DNA from: Paragonimus skrjabini miyazakii
Taxonomy: Eukaryota; Platyhelminthes; Trematoda; Plagiorchiida; Troglotrematidae
Assembly: GCA_014338405.1 (NCBI GenBank)
Contig: JTDE01001007.1
Location: forward strand, 8,976-72,975
Direction: 5' to 3'
Length of the DNA stretch: 64,000 bases
Below the pieces are notes generated by a model. It was not told the origin of the DNA. It saw only the letters and a program-made list of their open reading frames with translations, and did not search any database. This document shows, piece by piece, positions 38,475 through 51,700 of this stretch. Numbering within the stretch: position 1 is the stretch's first letter; the number at the start of each line of letters is the position of its first letter. A program made the position numbers and the translations under genes.

Positions 38475-38850
38475 CTCCGCTAGCTCACTTCGGGAAAAGC
38501 ACTAGACTTAAGTTTCATCCCCATTAGAGCCTATCGGTAGTGCATACTCTCGTCCGGATCAGAATTAACATTCGGCCTTTCCTGCATTTGAGACTAAAAT
38601 GTTAATCACAACGCCGGTAACCTCATGATATTCACAACCGGATGGTCATATCCTTATGCTCAATCACAACCTTGTGTGGATGGTGTTATTCTTGTCTGAT
38701 CATTTCCAAGGGAGAGTAACCAGAATCGATGTATTCAGTCCGACCAATACAGCTGTGATTTCAACTTCTCGGTTAGCTTGAAGTTACTGTCTTCATTGGA
38801 GTAAGTAAGCATGGTTTAACTCACCGATAGAAATGCAGAGCTTTCGATTA
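38475..38850 (-). repeat. SINE family A, longer diverged copy
   Basis: The part at 38480-38600 matches the 3595 copy ('gggaaaagcactagactt', 'cggtagtgcatactctcgtcc'). The part at 38595-38660 matches 56.95-57.01 kb ('ttaatcacaacgc' followed by 'taacc' and 'aaccggatggtca' or variants). The part at 38640-38840 matches 60.04-60.24 kb ('ttcagtccgaccaatacag', 'tactgtcttcattgga', 'agcatggttt'). The full repeat is therefore at least about 370 bases. Confidence 0.6.
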
Positions 38851-41800
38851 GTTCATGTCGAATTAAGCTAAAGTTATTATGCAGTATTTATGCTGGAACA
38901 GCATTTCGTTCGTTCCCATCAGTTACGTACATGAAATAACGACTGACTAGATGAGAGAATGGGTGCGTACATACAAAATAGTTGGGTTTGACGTATTGCC
39001 GATCTGAGCTCCGTTCTATGGAGATGCATGTGACACGTCTGACTATTTGAATTTGTTCTCAGTGTACGGAGAAACAAAATGAACATTGAAAAGGAGTTTC
39101 AAGGACTGGCAGTAAACAAACGGATAAGTGGTGCTTTTTTCATGTGTACGCCAGCCGATCAACAAGTGAACTGACTGGGATGCAACTAGTCTGCATATGT
39201 TAGATTCATTTTGGCAAACTAAGGGTGAGTTCTAATTAAACATGGCATAACAATTTGGAAAACAACAAGAATTTGACACTGAATAAATGAGGGATTAAAA
39301 AAGCGCGATAAATAATAGTTGACCACTGTATAGTGGAATGCCGAAGTATCAAAACGCTGAGTTCACTACCGCCGGCGTCTGGACACAACTGGTGGTTTCT
39401 TAGGTTGTATAGCTAGTGTGTCGGGAAGTGTTGGAACGCGTTTGTTCGCAAACTGACAAACAACGCGGAAAACACATTGGACGATAACATTTCTGTTGTT
39501 GGAGACCGTCCAATGAATCAGACCCTACTTACGAGCGAAAATGTGAGCGACCATCGCCAGACAATCCAAAACGAGAATCAGCTGCCGCATCGAATTCGCG
39601 TTTGAGAAGGGGTGATTAAAACACGATTTTTGAAAGTGTCTTGGATTTAAACAATCGAAATAATTAAGTCGAGGTTGTGAAACATAATGACGAATGGATC
39701 AATCAAAACGTAGTCCACTAATGGGAAAACTGTTGATCCTCAATGAAAAAAAGACATTCTGAACCACCGTTAGTCTGATTTTTCAATACGGTAGCCAAGT
39801 ACCGTCTGTAATTTTTAGGTTGTGTGTGTTTCCAACAAACCCATCAGGGTACACATGCACAAGCTGCAGAACTCTCACGAACTATTTCGCCAGTTTGCTC
39901 CTTCCCCTGTTTCATCGCCTTTCTTGTTTCTTGCAATGAGGAGAAAATTCAGACATCCAGACGTGCCACATACGAGCCTGAAACGGAGATATGCTTGCTG
40001 AGTACACAAAACCCATTATTTAGCATGTACCCACCCACTCCATTTTCCATTCGGTTACCATTCCATGTGACGGGTGTGAACGAAATTTCGCCAGAGTTTA
40101 TTTATTACCCAACAGTTTTGGCGTTATTCACAGACTCAACAACCATGTATGACAGTCGTGTCGGATCAAGGGGGTATCATCAAGCAAACGGGAAAATACA
40201 GTTCACCTGGACTTGAGACGTACGGACATCCAATCACACAACAAAAATCTGATTGACTAATTGGACTAACGCAAAACCATTCACCAGATACTGAATCTGA
40301 ATCATGAAATGTGGACCGAAATATTCCAGTTTCATTTTCACCAGCTGACATTCTCGAAGTTGCTAATACCCCCGACGATGAATCGAACAGTGCTGCATGA
40401 TCTGCCTTGCCTCCTTCATTAGGAGATGCGCATGCGAACAAGTGTGTATTCTATATGGGGTCGAGCATCCATCTTTCTTCCACCTAGACCATGCATGTAT
40501 GTTTAACCAATTTACTTCTGTCACTCTGGCAGTTAGGGTTCGTGCATAGCATTTGACAGTAGGTATGTTGAGTCTGGTGAATTGAAGACGTTCCAATGAA
40601 TAGTGATTCGACACGAAATCGGTATTCACCAAAGACTGCGCAAGTGATGGATATGAAGATGTCGTTGTCATCATCGAACTGCGAGTAACTTGTCTTATTC
40701 ACCCAACAGTAGTAGCCATTCAGGTTAGGTACCTAAAATCGTACACTGTTGTAAGGACTGAGTACTACGAACGTTTGGTCCATTGTTGTCTAATATCAGA
40801 CCCCTATATACATATTTACATCTATATAGGCTTACATATTTATAATTACGTGCTGTCCTAAGCAAAATATTCGACAGAATTTACTGCTGCGTCAAGTATG
40901 CACGCTTTCACTGGTGCACTAGCTGCGCGAATAAATGTTTTGATATTGGTATGAGCGCATGTGTAAATGTCGCCCACGTAGTGTTTGCTAAGTGTCATTC
41001 ACTCAACCAGTCATTCAATCGATGTTTTTCGCTCATAACTACGTTTACCCAATTTCCATTTAGTTAGTTTCGTCTTTCGTCCTGTTTGTGATAAGGTCAC
41101 TAGGATCCAGCAATTGAGAAGACAGGCAAGAAATAACGGCCCACTCTGTACGTAGGCTGAACCGTGATCATTTTGTATGGGAAAGTTTATTTTATCCATT
41201 CAATCACCAGAAGTGAAATCTTTACATATCAATCCGCCTTTCATCTTCTGGTCGATTGTTAATTGAGTTGATGTTTGTCGAAGAAGCACACTGTGTTACT
41301 CAGAGTGAACGAATACATATAGGAACGCCTGAGAAATACTAACCAGCTGAATGAACGGTATCTGTGAGAGATCATGTAACCGATATTTATCAAGAAATCC
41401 AGGCAAAAAATGTCATGTTATCCACTATAAGTAAACCATCACACATCAATCGCATATGAATGAAATTACAGCAGGATTGACTTATGGCAATGTGTTTTAC
41501 AAGTGTGCTTGTAGGATCTGTACATATTGAGCGTCGCAAAATATCCTGCTCATTTTTGCTCTGAAATCTGTATACAATGTAGTGGTTTGGATGATGATGT
41601 TGACCGCCAAAGTGGGTTCTAATCCAGGTTACCTCAGCCGCCTCTGCTTCAATTTGGCTAGTTTAATGGTATTCATCCAGCAGGTGATTGTGTGTCGTCC
41701 GACATCAAATGCTTCGTGGTGCGAAATTTGGCAGCAAATGCATGAAAATACTGTACACTGACCGGTCTCGTTTCCGATAGGTTAGTCGGTCAGACCCGGG

Positions 41801-44461
41801 AACAACCGGATTTTGACCCAAGTCAGCAATCTTCGTGATGCTAGCCAAAGCTTTCGGTCAATCACCCGGTTGGCACATTTTTAAAGACCATGAACGAATT
41901 TGTTTAGTCAGCTTCCCAACTTTCTTCGTCGGTCTCGTTTATAGTCACGTGAATAAAAAAAGTGGGTTGTGTCGCTACCGCATGCCAGTTTGTTGCAGCA
42001 TTTGTATAGGCGTGGATCCAAATACTAACTTGATTCCTATCAGGTGCCTCGCTTTTAAGTTCATTTTCTGTTTACGGAAGTATCGCACAATTCTTCTCAT
42101 TTGTTGTATCTGTTGCCAAAACGCATCCGTTGCTGTTAGGCGGATCATGTACGAAGGCGGAGCACGTACGTGACCTGTGCATACAAATACAAACTATTCG
42201 TTTATGGTTGATAAAAATAGATCCATCCACATGTTTGTTTCTGGTTGTTCCAATCTGCGTGGAACAGTAGATTGGTCACTTAGTTGCATTTTGCCTCATG
42301 TGAGTAGCACGACTGAGTTTACTGAGCATTACCGCTCAATACCCACATGTTTTAGATCTCATTTATCTTACTTGTACGGTTGTTGATAGACTCGGTTAAG
42401 TGCACTTTTGAGCGTTCTCATTACAAGCGTTTCTGATGTGTTGTCTACTGCGCACCAGTAGTTTGTCCCTGTTAGAATAAAAGCTGTCAATAAAACCGAG
42501 GCCAGAACCTGCATTTCTGTGATTATTTCGGTCTCGTTGCCAATTTTTCTAATCTAACTGATATCGTTTGATGCGTTTAAAGTTTTCAGAGGTTATTTTC
42601 TTATTCCTAACCCTTGTGGTTTGCACGGTTGTTAGTCAAATATTTCAAGTTTGTATTCGTTTGGCAACCTGTCCCACTGATCTTCAATCTGTGCCAACAG
42701 GCTATAGTTCGTCTCGGTGGCTTTTCGCAGAACGTTTCTCATAGATTGGGTTCAGGTTTTTTTCCATCCAGTTGCTTTCAGTCATGTCAGTCACTCCCCA
42801 CAGTTGCTTGTTAACCACTTGTCTTAGGTGGCAATGCCTTTTTTGCCACACAACGTTTTCCCGACGTATCATGAAGGAGATTATTGTATAATGTGAGTCC
42901 TTCTTTTCTACACAAGTTAGTTCACTTTTGTCAGCAGACCTCAGTACTTAGAAGTATCTGTCTTCAGGCGTTTTTGTTGTCACCAATCCAGTCCAAATTC
43001 TTGTGACCCATACGGAAAGCTACTGCTTATGACACTCCATATCATGTATGCCGCAAAGGAATGTTGATTGAATGCCAACAGTTGGAACTTAACTTCCGAG
43101 GTGACGAAAATTGGGATATTGTCGGGGAAGTTGCCAGTTCCCCGAAAATATTGTGTGACCACAAGTGACAAAGTTCACTTGTGAGTGACCTTTACCTTTT
43201 TCATGGTCATGAACTGCTCCAGTTTTCACAATCGACCTAAGCCCTAGTGACAACTGTTGTTGTCATCCCGACTACACGCCTAGACTGTACTGTCTAGTCT
43301 GTGTCTGGTCCATTCCCTTTGACTTTGCTTGTTGCTAGTCCCAAACACTATAAATAAGAATGGGCCTGTGACCATGTTGTCTTCGGGCTCAGCGACATAA
43401 CGAAAATTTGTTCGAAGGCCAGTCTTCTTCTCTGTGTTCATGCGGTAGCCTTGAGTGGATAAGTTGGATGAGAAGAGACTAATTAACCGCGTATAGTCCG
43501 TACTCGTTGTCCATAACCGTTATTCGTCGTGCTATTATCCGCCGTCTCATTGATCGTCATTCCGTTTACGCGCTCGTAGGCCGTATATCAGGTTACAACA
43601 GGTGTCGACATACAGCTTGCTCACACTTCGTAAATGTGGATCCAGATGGGTAGGCTACACTCGTTAGGGCCATGAGGGCTGTGAACGGGGATCATAATAT
43701 TTCGTGATGTTCGCTTTGAGGCCGACACTACACTGCCGGTTCCGTTTTCTTTATAATCATTAAACGAATGTTTGTCTAGCCTACAACAAATAAAATATGA
43801 CAATGTGGAACACTGACTGCCTAAGTGCTGCCAAACACACAGCCCATTATCTTTACGGACTAATTTCCTCATACTGGTTGCCATTTTATATTTATTGTGT
43901 CGTAGTCACCCTACCAATCACGTCCTAAAAAAAAAACAATTCTTGTTCGCTAATTTTTTTTTCACAACAAGTTGAGATAATCTGAATAAAGATCGAACAG
44001 TAGCCCCATGTGTTGCAACCGGAAAGTCGTATCCGCTCGGGCGCCACTCCTAAAAACAAATTTCGTGATTGAGTGTTTTTCAAGAGCTCACTCACAGCTC
44101 AGCCCTCCACGATGCGATTTATGCAGAGACTAGTGTAGTTCAATGAAGATGTAAGTACGGATACTGTTGGTTTGAATAAAACAATAAGAAGACGCAAATT
44201 ATGCTATGTTCTCCCGAGTAACATTTTATACATTCTTTTTACACGTGGACATGCAACTAATTTTAAACATTAAGCTAAGGTTCCATAGGATGGAAGTCAT
44301 GGCTAAAGGGATTAAACAGACAGACACGAAGATGAAGATTAAAAATATGGTGATGGTGACTACTAGGACAATCATAGCACATTGTTTTTGGACACACATG
44401 GGGGATTTTCTAGTTGAACATCACTCAATTGATCGCAGCGTTCACATTCAGGTAGACTTTC
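38851..44461. other. No gene recognised
   Basis: About 5.6 kb to the edge of the Ty3/Gypsy element. Open frames at 39824-40216 and 41835-42173 (+) and 43621-43884 (-) do not resemble families I know. No RNA gene or strong repeat recognised. Confidence 0.45.
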
Positions 44462-44718
44462 TGTTAGAACCCGTCCAGCCGTGCGGAATCAGAACACGAG
44501 ACTCGAGAATGTACACTGAAATTCTGCCACTCAGTGGGTGACCAAAACGACTGTGACATGTTACTCAAAAGCATGACCAGTCTGACAAACAACCAATCAG
44601 AAAGCAGAGACTTATTGATCCAAGTTAACCAGACCACAAACGGCTGGTAGGACCAATAAGCAGGCGTTAGGACAAAAGCACATCGACTGTGTGCAACAAT
44701 GGCAACGCGTCCGTAACA
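44462..44718 (-). repeat. Candidate 3' LTR (257 bases) with adjacent polypurine tract
   Basis: On the - strand, a purine tract (GAAAAGAGAGA, 44719-44729) sits 52 bases past the pol stop and is followed at once by TGTTACGGACGCG. The segment closes at 44462 with GGTTCTAACA, so its ends form the short inverted repeat TGTTA/TAACA expected of an LTR. Without a second LTR the boundaries cannot be proven. Confidence 0.5.
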
Positions 44719-44780
44719 TCTCTCTTTTCAACAAAAGCGAGTTAACCACATGTCATAAGAATGTTTCCTGGGGTTAACAC

Positions 44781-46275
44781 TTAAACGTGTGATTGGTTGA
44801 CGAACACGATTAGTCTGCGAACATCCAAAGTGTCTGAGATGACTGGGGGTGTTTGGCATGTTGGCGTTAACGAGAACGTACCTAACAATATGTCAATAGG
44901 TAGTTGACCGTTGATCCGATGGCATTCCTGGCTATCATCGGCTCGTTGTTTCAAGTGATTGACATGACGTGTCCAGATGAATTTTCCAACTCTGACTCGG
45001 CAGACAACATTACCCTTACGACTGACAATTAGTCCTGGTAGCCGAACTCCCCCAATGTGACGCATATTCCGCACATAGACTGTATCTCTCGGTCGGAAAT
45101 ATCTGGGCTGTGCTCCATGATGCCTGTTGAACTGCGCTTCCATTGGTCCATTTCTGTCTGTTGTATTGGTCTTTGGGCGTATAGCATCCAGTAGAATTCT
45201 TAACTGTCGTCCCAGAAATGCTTCAGGTGGTGACTGGTGTTTCGGTGTCGCTGGGTTAGCTGTTGAATGGTAGGCCCTCAGGAAAACATCAATCACTTCC
45301 TCTACTTTACCTTCTCCTTCCAATTTCTGTAAGGCCCTCTTAAACGTATCTACGAATCTCTCCACTTGGCCATTAGAATGTGGGTGATAAACTGGCGTGA
45401 ATACGTGATGAACGCCGTTGCTGTCACAATATGCTCGGAATTCCACTGAACTGAACTGTGGTCCGTTGTCCGTCACTAGAACTTCCGGAACACCAAATTG
45501 AGCGAATATCCGTCGAAGATGAGAAATAGTTGTTGACGTTGTGGCGATCCGCATGGGAAAAATTTCTGGCCACTTTGAGTGTGCATCGGTCGGTAATAAG
45601 TAGAACAGTTCGCTCGATGGGCCCGCAAAATCAAGGTGAACCCGGGGCCAGGGTCTTTCAGCCTTGGGCCATGAGTATAGTTCAGATTTAACGGGCATTT
45701 TTGTCGCCATTGCGCAATTTCTGCAAGATAGAATCAAATTTCCGATTTGCCCGTCGATTCCTGGCCAATAAACGTAACTGCGAGCCACCGACTTCATGTG
45801 GCTAATACCAGGATGACCCGAATGTAACTGCCTTATTACGCGCTGCTGTAAAACTGTTGGAATCACTACACGGTCTGCTAACAGTAAACACCCGTTGATC
45901 ACGGTAGGTAATTCCTTACGGCGAAAAAAATGTTTCAATCTCTTATCTACTGAACCAGTTGGCCAACCATTCTGGAGGCAGTGCATGACTTGCTGTAATA
46001 AAGCATCCTCCGCTGTCGTTTTTGCCACCATTTTGGCAGTTACTGGTAGATTACTGATTGTCTGAAAAAACTTTGTAAACCTCATCATCTGTTGATATTG
46101 ATGAAATGACTGAGTCTTCATCAGGCCTTGTGACTGCCTCTTTTGCTATGAGACGAGATTAGGCACCTGCATGCCCAAAACTTGATGTTTTCTTGAACCG
46201 AATTTCGAAATTGTATCCTAGTAACATCGTAGCCCATCGCTGTAATCGATTGGCCGTGTGAACCGGAACACCCTT
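44781..46275 (-). pseudogene. Ty3/Gypsy pol, RNase H end and integrase (broken)
   Basis: The first part after the gap (46275-46160) reads as the conserved end of RNase H (ANRLQRWATMLLGY), with a stop at 46159-46161. A frame change follows at the A-run 46065-46070. From there a long open frame to 44781 encodes the integrase. It has a zinc-binding HxxH...CxxC (residues 100/103 and 133/136 of the frame starting at 46121), the catalytic triad Asp164 (VHLDFAGP), Asp218 (VTDNGPQFSS) and Glu254 (NGQVERFVDTFKR), then a C-terminal domain (DTVYVRNMR...GKFIWTRHVNHLK). All integrase catalytic residues are intact. Integrase inserts the cDNA copy into the genome. The first ~20 codons of the open frame are out of the true frame. 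Confidence 0.92.
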
Positions 46276-46857
46276 NNNNNNNNNNNNNNNNNNNNNNNNN
46301 NNNNNNNNNNNNNNNNNNNNNNNNNNNNNNNNNNNNNNNNNNNNNNNNNNNNNNNNNNNNNNNNNNNNNNNNNNNNNNNNNNNNNNNNNNNNNNNNNNNN
46401 NNNNNNNNNNNNNNNNNNNNNNNNNNNNNNNNNNNNNNNNNNNNNNNNNNNNNNNNNNNNNNNNNNNNNNNNNNNNNNNNNNNNNNNNNNNNNNNNNNNN
46501 NNNNNNNNNNNNNNNNNNNNNNNNNNNNNNNNNNNNNNNNNNNNNNNNNNNNNNNNNNNNNNNNNNNNNNNNNNNNNNNNNNNNNNNNNNNNNNNNNNNN
46601 NNNNNNNNNNNNNNNNNNNNNNNNNNNNNNNNNNNNNNNNNNNNNNNNNNNNNNNNNNNNNNNNNNNNNNNNNNNNNNNNNNNNNNNNNNNNNNNNNNNN
46701 NNNNNNNNNNNNNNNNNNNNNNNNNNNNNNNNNNNNNNNNNNNNNNNNNNNNNNNNNNNNNNNNNNNNNNNNNNNNNNNNNNNNNNNNNNNNNNNNNNNN
46801 NNNNNNNNNNNNNNNNNNNNNNNNNNNNNNNNNNNNNNNNNNNNNNNNNNNNNNNNN
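46276..46857. other. Assembly gap (582 N) inside the retrotransposon
   Basis: Run of N that removes the RT thumb/connection and most of RNase H. The frames on both sides are consistent with a continuous pol, so the gap size is plausible. Confidence 0.98.
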
Positions 46858-48056
46858 TCCTGGTCAATAACGAAACCCAGATATTGAATACTTTTCATGA
46901 AGAAGGAGCATTTGTTGGACTTGACGCGGGAACCATACTCTTGGATGCGTTTAAAAATCGAAGCGAGATGCGACTGATGATCTTCTACTGTGGTACTAAC
47001 AATAATAATGTCGTCCAAGTAAGCCATTGCACACGTCAACCCAGTTAACATCGTGTCCATGATCTGCTGAAAAATCGCTGGAGCACACTTCACACCGAAT
47101 GGTAGGCGGTTGAACTGGTACAGTCCACGATGTGTGTTAATGGTTAGAAACTGCTTACTGCATGTGTCGACTTCTACTTATAGATAGGCCTCAGAAAAAT
47201 CAATCTTAGAAAAAATCTTGCCACCGTTTAGCTTTGCGTACAGGTCCCCGGGAGCGGGCAGCGGATACTGATGAGTCTCCAATGCTTCGTTTAGACCAGT
47301 TGAGAAATCGTCGCATAAACGTAGCGACCCATTTGCCTTTTTTGTTACTACTATGGGTGTAGCCCAAACCGAATAATTTACTGGACTGATGACTCCCATT
47401 CTTTCTAACCGGTCCAATTCATCCTCCAACGAAGAAATAGCTGCATATGGAACCGGTCTTTTGGGACAGAAAACTGGTTTTGTACCTGAACGAAGGTACA
47501 AGGTAGCTTTTGCCTGTGTATACCGACCAAGACCATCTTCAAACAGGTTATGATATTGTCCCTGCAATTGTGAAATCATTTTTGTTTTAACGTCTGCGTC
47601 AACCAACGACCTTGGCTTCTGATAAGTGGACATGATTTTAGTAACTGGACAAACTTGACTACAGACTGAATTCAATGGCACGTCGAATAATCCCAATTTA
47701 TCAATCCAGTATATACCCAACAAATTCAACTTGAGATCCTTTACAATGTAACAGACACCAATAGCATGCAAATTGCCAAGCTGAAACTCACATTTTAACT
47801 TTCCCACAATTGGAATTTGAGTCCCCGAGGCGTTCCGTGCCATATGATCGGTCTGGACGTATGCCTGTCCGTGTAAATAATCCCATGTTTTCTCTGAGAT
47901 AAGTGTAATGTCAGAGGCCGTATCCACTTGTAGTCGCACTTTTGTACCATTCAGTAAGATGTCAATATATCTTCTGTTACTTGAAATATCCCTATCAAAT
48001 ACGGCGAACACAACGTTAGATCGGCTGTCATAATAGGTCGATCTCTCTATGGGCCC
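46858..48056 (-). pseudogene. Ty3/Gypsy pol, protease and reverse transcriptase (broken)
   Basis: On the - strand this continues in the same frame as gag after a TGA. The aspartic protease active site is LQVDTASD (about 47925-47900), followed by the flap region and a typical linker (SQLQGQYHNLFEDGLGRYTQ). The RT fingers and palm follow: RLERMGVISPVNYSVWATPIVVTKK, then the first catalytic Asp in KIDFSEAYL. An in-frame TAA at 47178-47180 interrupts it. The frame then continues through FGVKCAPAIFQQIMDTML to the second catalytic site AYLDDIIIVS and QYLGFVIDQ, where the gap begins. RT copies the element RNA into DNA and the protease matures the polyprotein. Active-site residues are intact apart from the stop. 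Confidence 0.92.
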
Positions 48057-48740
48057 TCATAAACGTCTGGATAAGGATGCTCTCCTACAGTGAACTTTTT
48101 TATGTCCATTTTTCCCACATTTTTGGCATGTGTGATTTCGAAATTTACAAACTCGCGCAAAATGCCATCCTCCGCAATGCCAGCACACGTTCGGTGGCCT
48201 TGCTGTGAATTCTGTTGACTGGATGGTTCTTGCTTTATTGATAACACACACATTGATGTCTTCGTCGCTGTTGCGCTTGTCTTCAATCAATCTGGTATCG
48301 TTTTTAAGATTTATTAATCGTTGACATTTACCTGTCACAGTCTGCAATGTCATGTCTGGTTTTTTTTTCTAACTGCGATAAGATACATGTACGGATATCC
48401 GTATCGGATGCTGATTTAAGTCCACACACTAAAATTAAAGTTTTAAACTGATCGTTGGTGAGATTTGACAGCTTGAACTTCTAACATTCACGATTGACCA
48501 CACCGACGAATGTTAGAAAATCTTCCGAGTATTGCTCACTGAGTTGCAAGCATTTAAATCGAGTATTGAACAATGAAATAAGTTCGCTGAAAATGCGCAT
48601 CAAACACTGTAAAGTGTCTGCGAATGAACATTCACGTGGGTTCTTTGGCAGAATATAGTTACAATACTGAGCGTGTTCCGTTGGACCCAGTTTGCGTAGA
48701 AGCAGCCGGACTTGGGCACTGTCATCTAAGTTTACTGCAT
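48057..48740 (-). pseudogene. Ty3/Gypsy gag with two zinc knuckles (broken)
   Basis: Gag forms the particle that packages element RNA. Recognisable capsid sequence starts near 48735 (VNLDDSAQVRLLLRKLGPTEH) and runs to a TAG at 48481-48483. It goes on to the T-run at 48360-48368 (+ strand), where the frame shifts. The last 98 codons (48353-48057) carry two CCHC knuckles: CWHC...H...C (Cys57, Cys60, His64, Cys69) and CQKC...H...C (Cys76, Cys79, His84, Cys89). A TGA closes it at 48057-48059, with pol in the same frame beyond. The N-terminal end of gag (upstream of 48740) is too degraded to place. Confidence 0.85.
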
Positions 48741-51700
48741 GTACCCTTTACAGAGGTGCGATTGTCATTAAATCGCTTTCAAGTCTGAAATACAAATGGT
48801 TATGCCCAGTTCACAAGGCTAGACTGGATTGCAAAAGTTTTGCAGTATCACACCCGTGGTTGGGTAGTTATTGTCTTGCTTGAAAATCAAAGGGAACTTC
48901 CTCATATACCTTATTACGAATGTCCTGGCTGACGTCGTCTGATTGCTCAGTTCTCTTCAGGGTTGCGATCTTTTGAAAATGAAGCTCTTCTCCATTCAAT
49001 TTGGTGAATGCATTTGGGGTTTGTCTTAGCCACTGCTACAGGTAAATGAACTGTTTTATGCTTCTTGTAATAGAGATTCATTGAACAGAGAGCTCCCTCA
49101 ACAACTTACCAATAAAAGAACCTTGAATACAGTGTTCGGACTGGTTCTGCTCTGTGAATAGCTGAACTTAATCTCAGAAGATATAAAGCATATATAGGTT
49201 CAGATAAGTTTGTTAAGCCAAGGAGTGTAACACAGATTTCAAGTTAAATTTCATGGAAGACAAGGTAGGACCAGAATAAACAAACAACATATGTTAACCG
49301 TTAATGGTCAGCTGATACAGTTACTGAAATATCGAAATAATTGTGGGTGTACTACAAAAGAAAACTGAGAACAGTTTGACAAGATATGGTGGTTTCTATA
49401 AAACAAAACACAAAACGGCACATTCATTGCTCCGGGATTATAGTGTTGTGCAAAGGCGTACATAGTATTGTTGAAGCAGATACCCCCAGTGTCGGTCTGG
49501 TGAGAAAAACATATCAGTGCCGTCCGACTTTTGGGCTCACAACAGATAGCTTAAGTCGCGCAAACTATAATCTATTACATGAGATTTATAGTGTGCCCTC
49601 CGTGAACCGGCTACAGTGCGCTAGTCTGCGGCGTATTCACGAGTTTCAGTCGTGTAACAGAATCCCTTGGTCAGAATAGAGATGATTTGCCAGAAGCTGC
49701 AACTTACGATGGGCTCTGAGTTTTTATTGTAGTTGTGGATGGCTAGGTGGATGTGGTAGAAAGGGTGACAAATATGGCAGGGGAGTGAGGTGTGAACTGA
49801 TGAACACTCAGAATGGAAGACTGTCGATGACGGGAAATTCGTTGCTAACGATGACAGGAAACAGATACTAAAATCCATAGAAATTACCTAAGTTGCTTGA
49901 AAAATTGCGCTTCACGTCTGGTGGTCTGCGCAAAAAGCTGCACTCTGTTCGCCATTGACCTCAAATAATGTATAGTTAGCGTGAAGCCTTTTTGCTGATA
50001 AGGCGAAGTAGTACATCAAAATGTAACAATGAACCAGTCAAGTTTCAATCATTTTATAAGGAACTGCCTGAATCCGCCTACTGCAAATCTCTATGCAAAG
50101 GTCAATGATTCTAAGTGGTGAAATTTCCAAATATTCTCCAATGAGTCAGGAATCGTTACCCAATGAACGGTTATTTGTTAAGAAATTTACATTTTGAGAT
50201 ATGATTTTTGAACATGAGCTCTACAGAACATTTGTATCCTTTTTGAATGAACAATACTGACAGTTATTCAGAAACCTAGTCAGGAAATAATGCTTTGAGA
50301 TGCTGCTGTACATTTAATGGCCATTGTGATAACAGTTTGTCGCCGATTGGATGCAGTCGAGGAGTTGAAAACTTGGGCTACCTCACGGATATTTGGTAAG
50401 TGCTATTTATCCAAACAGCTTGTAGAGTCCCAGGTGTAGTATTCCGTGGTATGGTCCTCATATAGTTACCAAACCTCATACGGGATATTAAAGAAAGACT
50501 ATGAAGCACAAAGTATTATATCGCTGAGACTCCAGATATTTATTCAGCCGCTTTTTTGATGTCTCTGTTCGCGAATTTGTCAAGTTGATAGAGTTGCCAT
50601 AATTTCTGGGAAAATTTTCCTTCAGCAACACTTTGTAAAATCCTGATGTGAACTTGACTAACCAAATGAATTCTTCATATCAAGAATAATTTTGCTCGAT
50701 ATTTATTTGTTTATAATCAACTTTCTAAACGTCACTAATCCAGTGTGATATTGTCTGGGCTAATTTCGAGTGGAACCTTCTCATAAGGCCCACTAGGAAA
50801 GATTTATGATAAACTTTATTTATTTTAACTATACTAGAATGTCCGGTTGATGGACAGTCAGGCCCCTCATTTTTTCATACTGACTAAGATTCTGCCAGAT
50901 TTTGGACATTAGACAACATAATACGATTGATGGAATATATTGGTATGTGAAGCAGGCTAACGGTGGTTTTCTGGAAAAGTTTGAAGCCGTCACTACTTAG
51001 TAGTGCAAATGTAAAAGCCGGGATTATGTTTCACCTTGCATCACCTTGCACCCGCTTACCCGAAGTTAGGAATTCCGTAAGCACGTTGTTTTAATTAAAA
51101 CTTTTAAAAGTTCCCACAATGTAGACCTCTGTACAGAGTAAAAGCTTTTAAATCGTCATCTCGTTAGAATGAATGACAGTTAGGATAGAAAAAACATATT
51201 TCGAATCAATAAAATTAGTTTCTGTTGCAAATCAAGCAATTTCATTAACGCTTGAAGAAGGGACGAAGTTATGAGAATCTTTAGGGAATTCGCACAGTGT
51301 CATCGTTCTCAACGTATGTCAGTTTTAATGGTATAAGAAGTATCCATTGAAACTAGCCCAAAATGATTGGCTAGGAAAATAACGAATTTTGTATTTCTAA
51401 GATTGTCAGAAGGTAAACTTTGTAATTCTAAGCCGTTTCTCGAACCGCAGTAACGAACGCCTGTTATACAAATCAGTCGTGCAGAAAATGACATGAAACT
51501 CACCGGAGTGTAACGGCTTCAACAACAGAATACGTCCCTTGAAAAAGATATGTAGTTTGTTTCGAGTATAAAATGCAGCTCAAAATAGACAGACGTGAAA
51601 TGGCTTGCACATTTGCACTAAACAGTTCTGTATCCGTACAGAAGATAACATACAAACCTAAGTGTCTATGACAAACAACAGTTTTATCACCGACATTCTA

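Larger units (their letters stand above)
44462..48740 (-). mobile_element. Broken Ty3/Gypsy LTR retrotransposon (K02A2.6-like)
   Basis: Read on the - strand, the order is gag with two zinc knuckles, protease, reverse transcriptase, (gap), RNase H end, integrase, polypurine tract and one candidate 3' LTR. Domain order and sequence flavour match the Ty3/Gypsy branch related to the nematode K02A2.6 protein. It is inactive. There are four in-frame stops (48481-48483, 48057-48059, 47178-47180, 46159-46161) and two frame changes at homopolymers (48360-48368, about 46065-46070). I found no 5' LTR or primer-binding site upstream of gag. The domains outside the breaks are well preserved, which suggests a fairly young copy. 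Confidence 0.92.

Noticed and set aside
46121..47093. Long frames through the gap at 46276-46857
   Set aside because: Artefacts of N translation. The real retrotransposon frames on each side are annotated separately.
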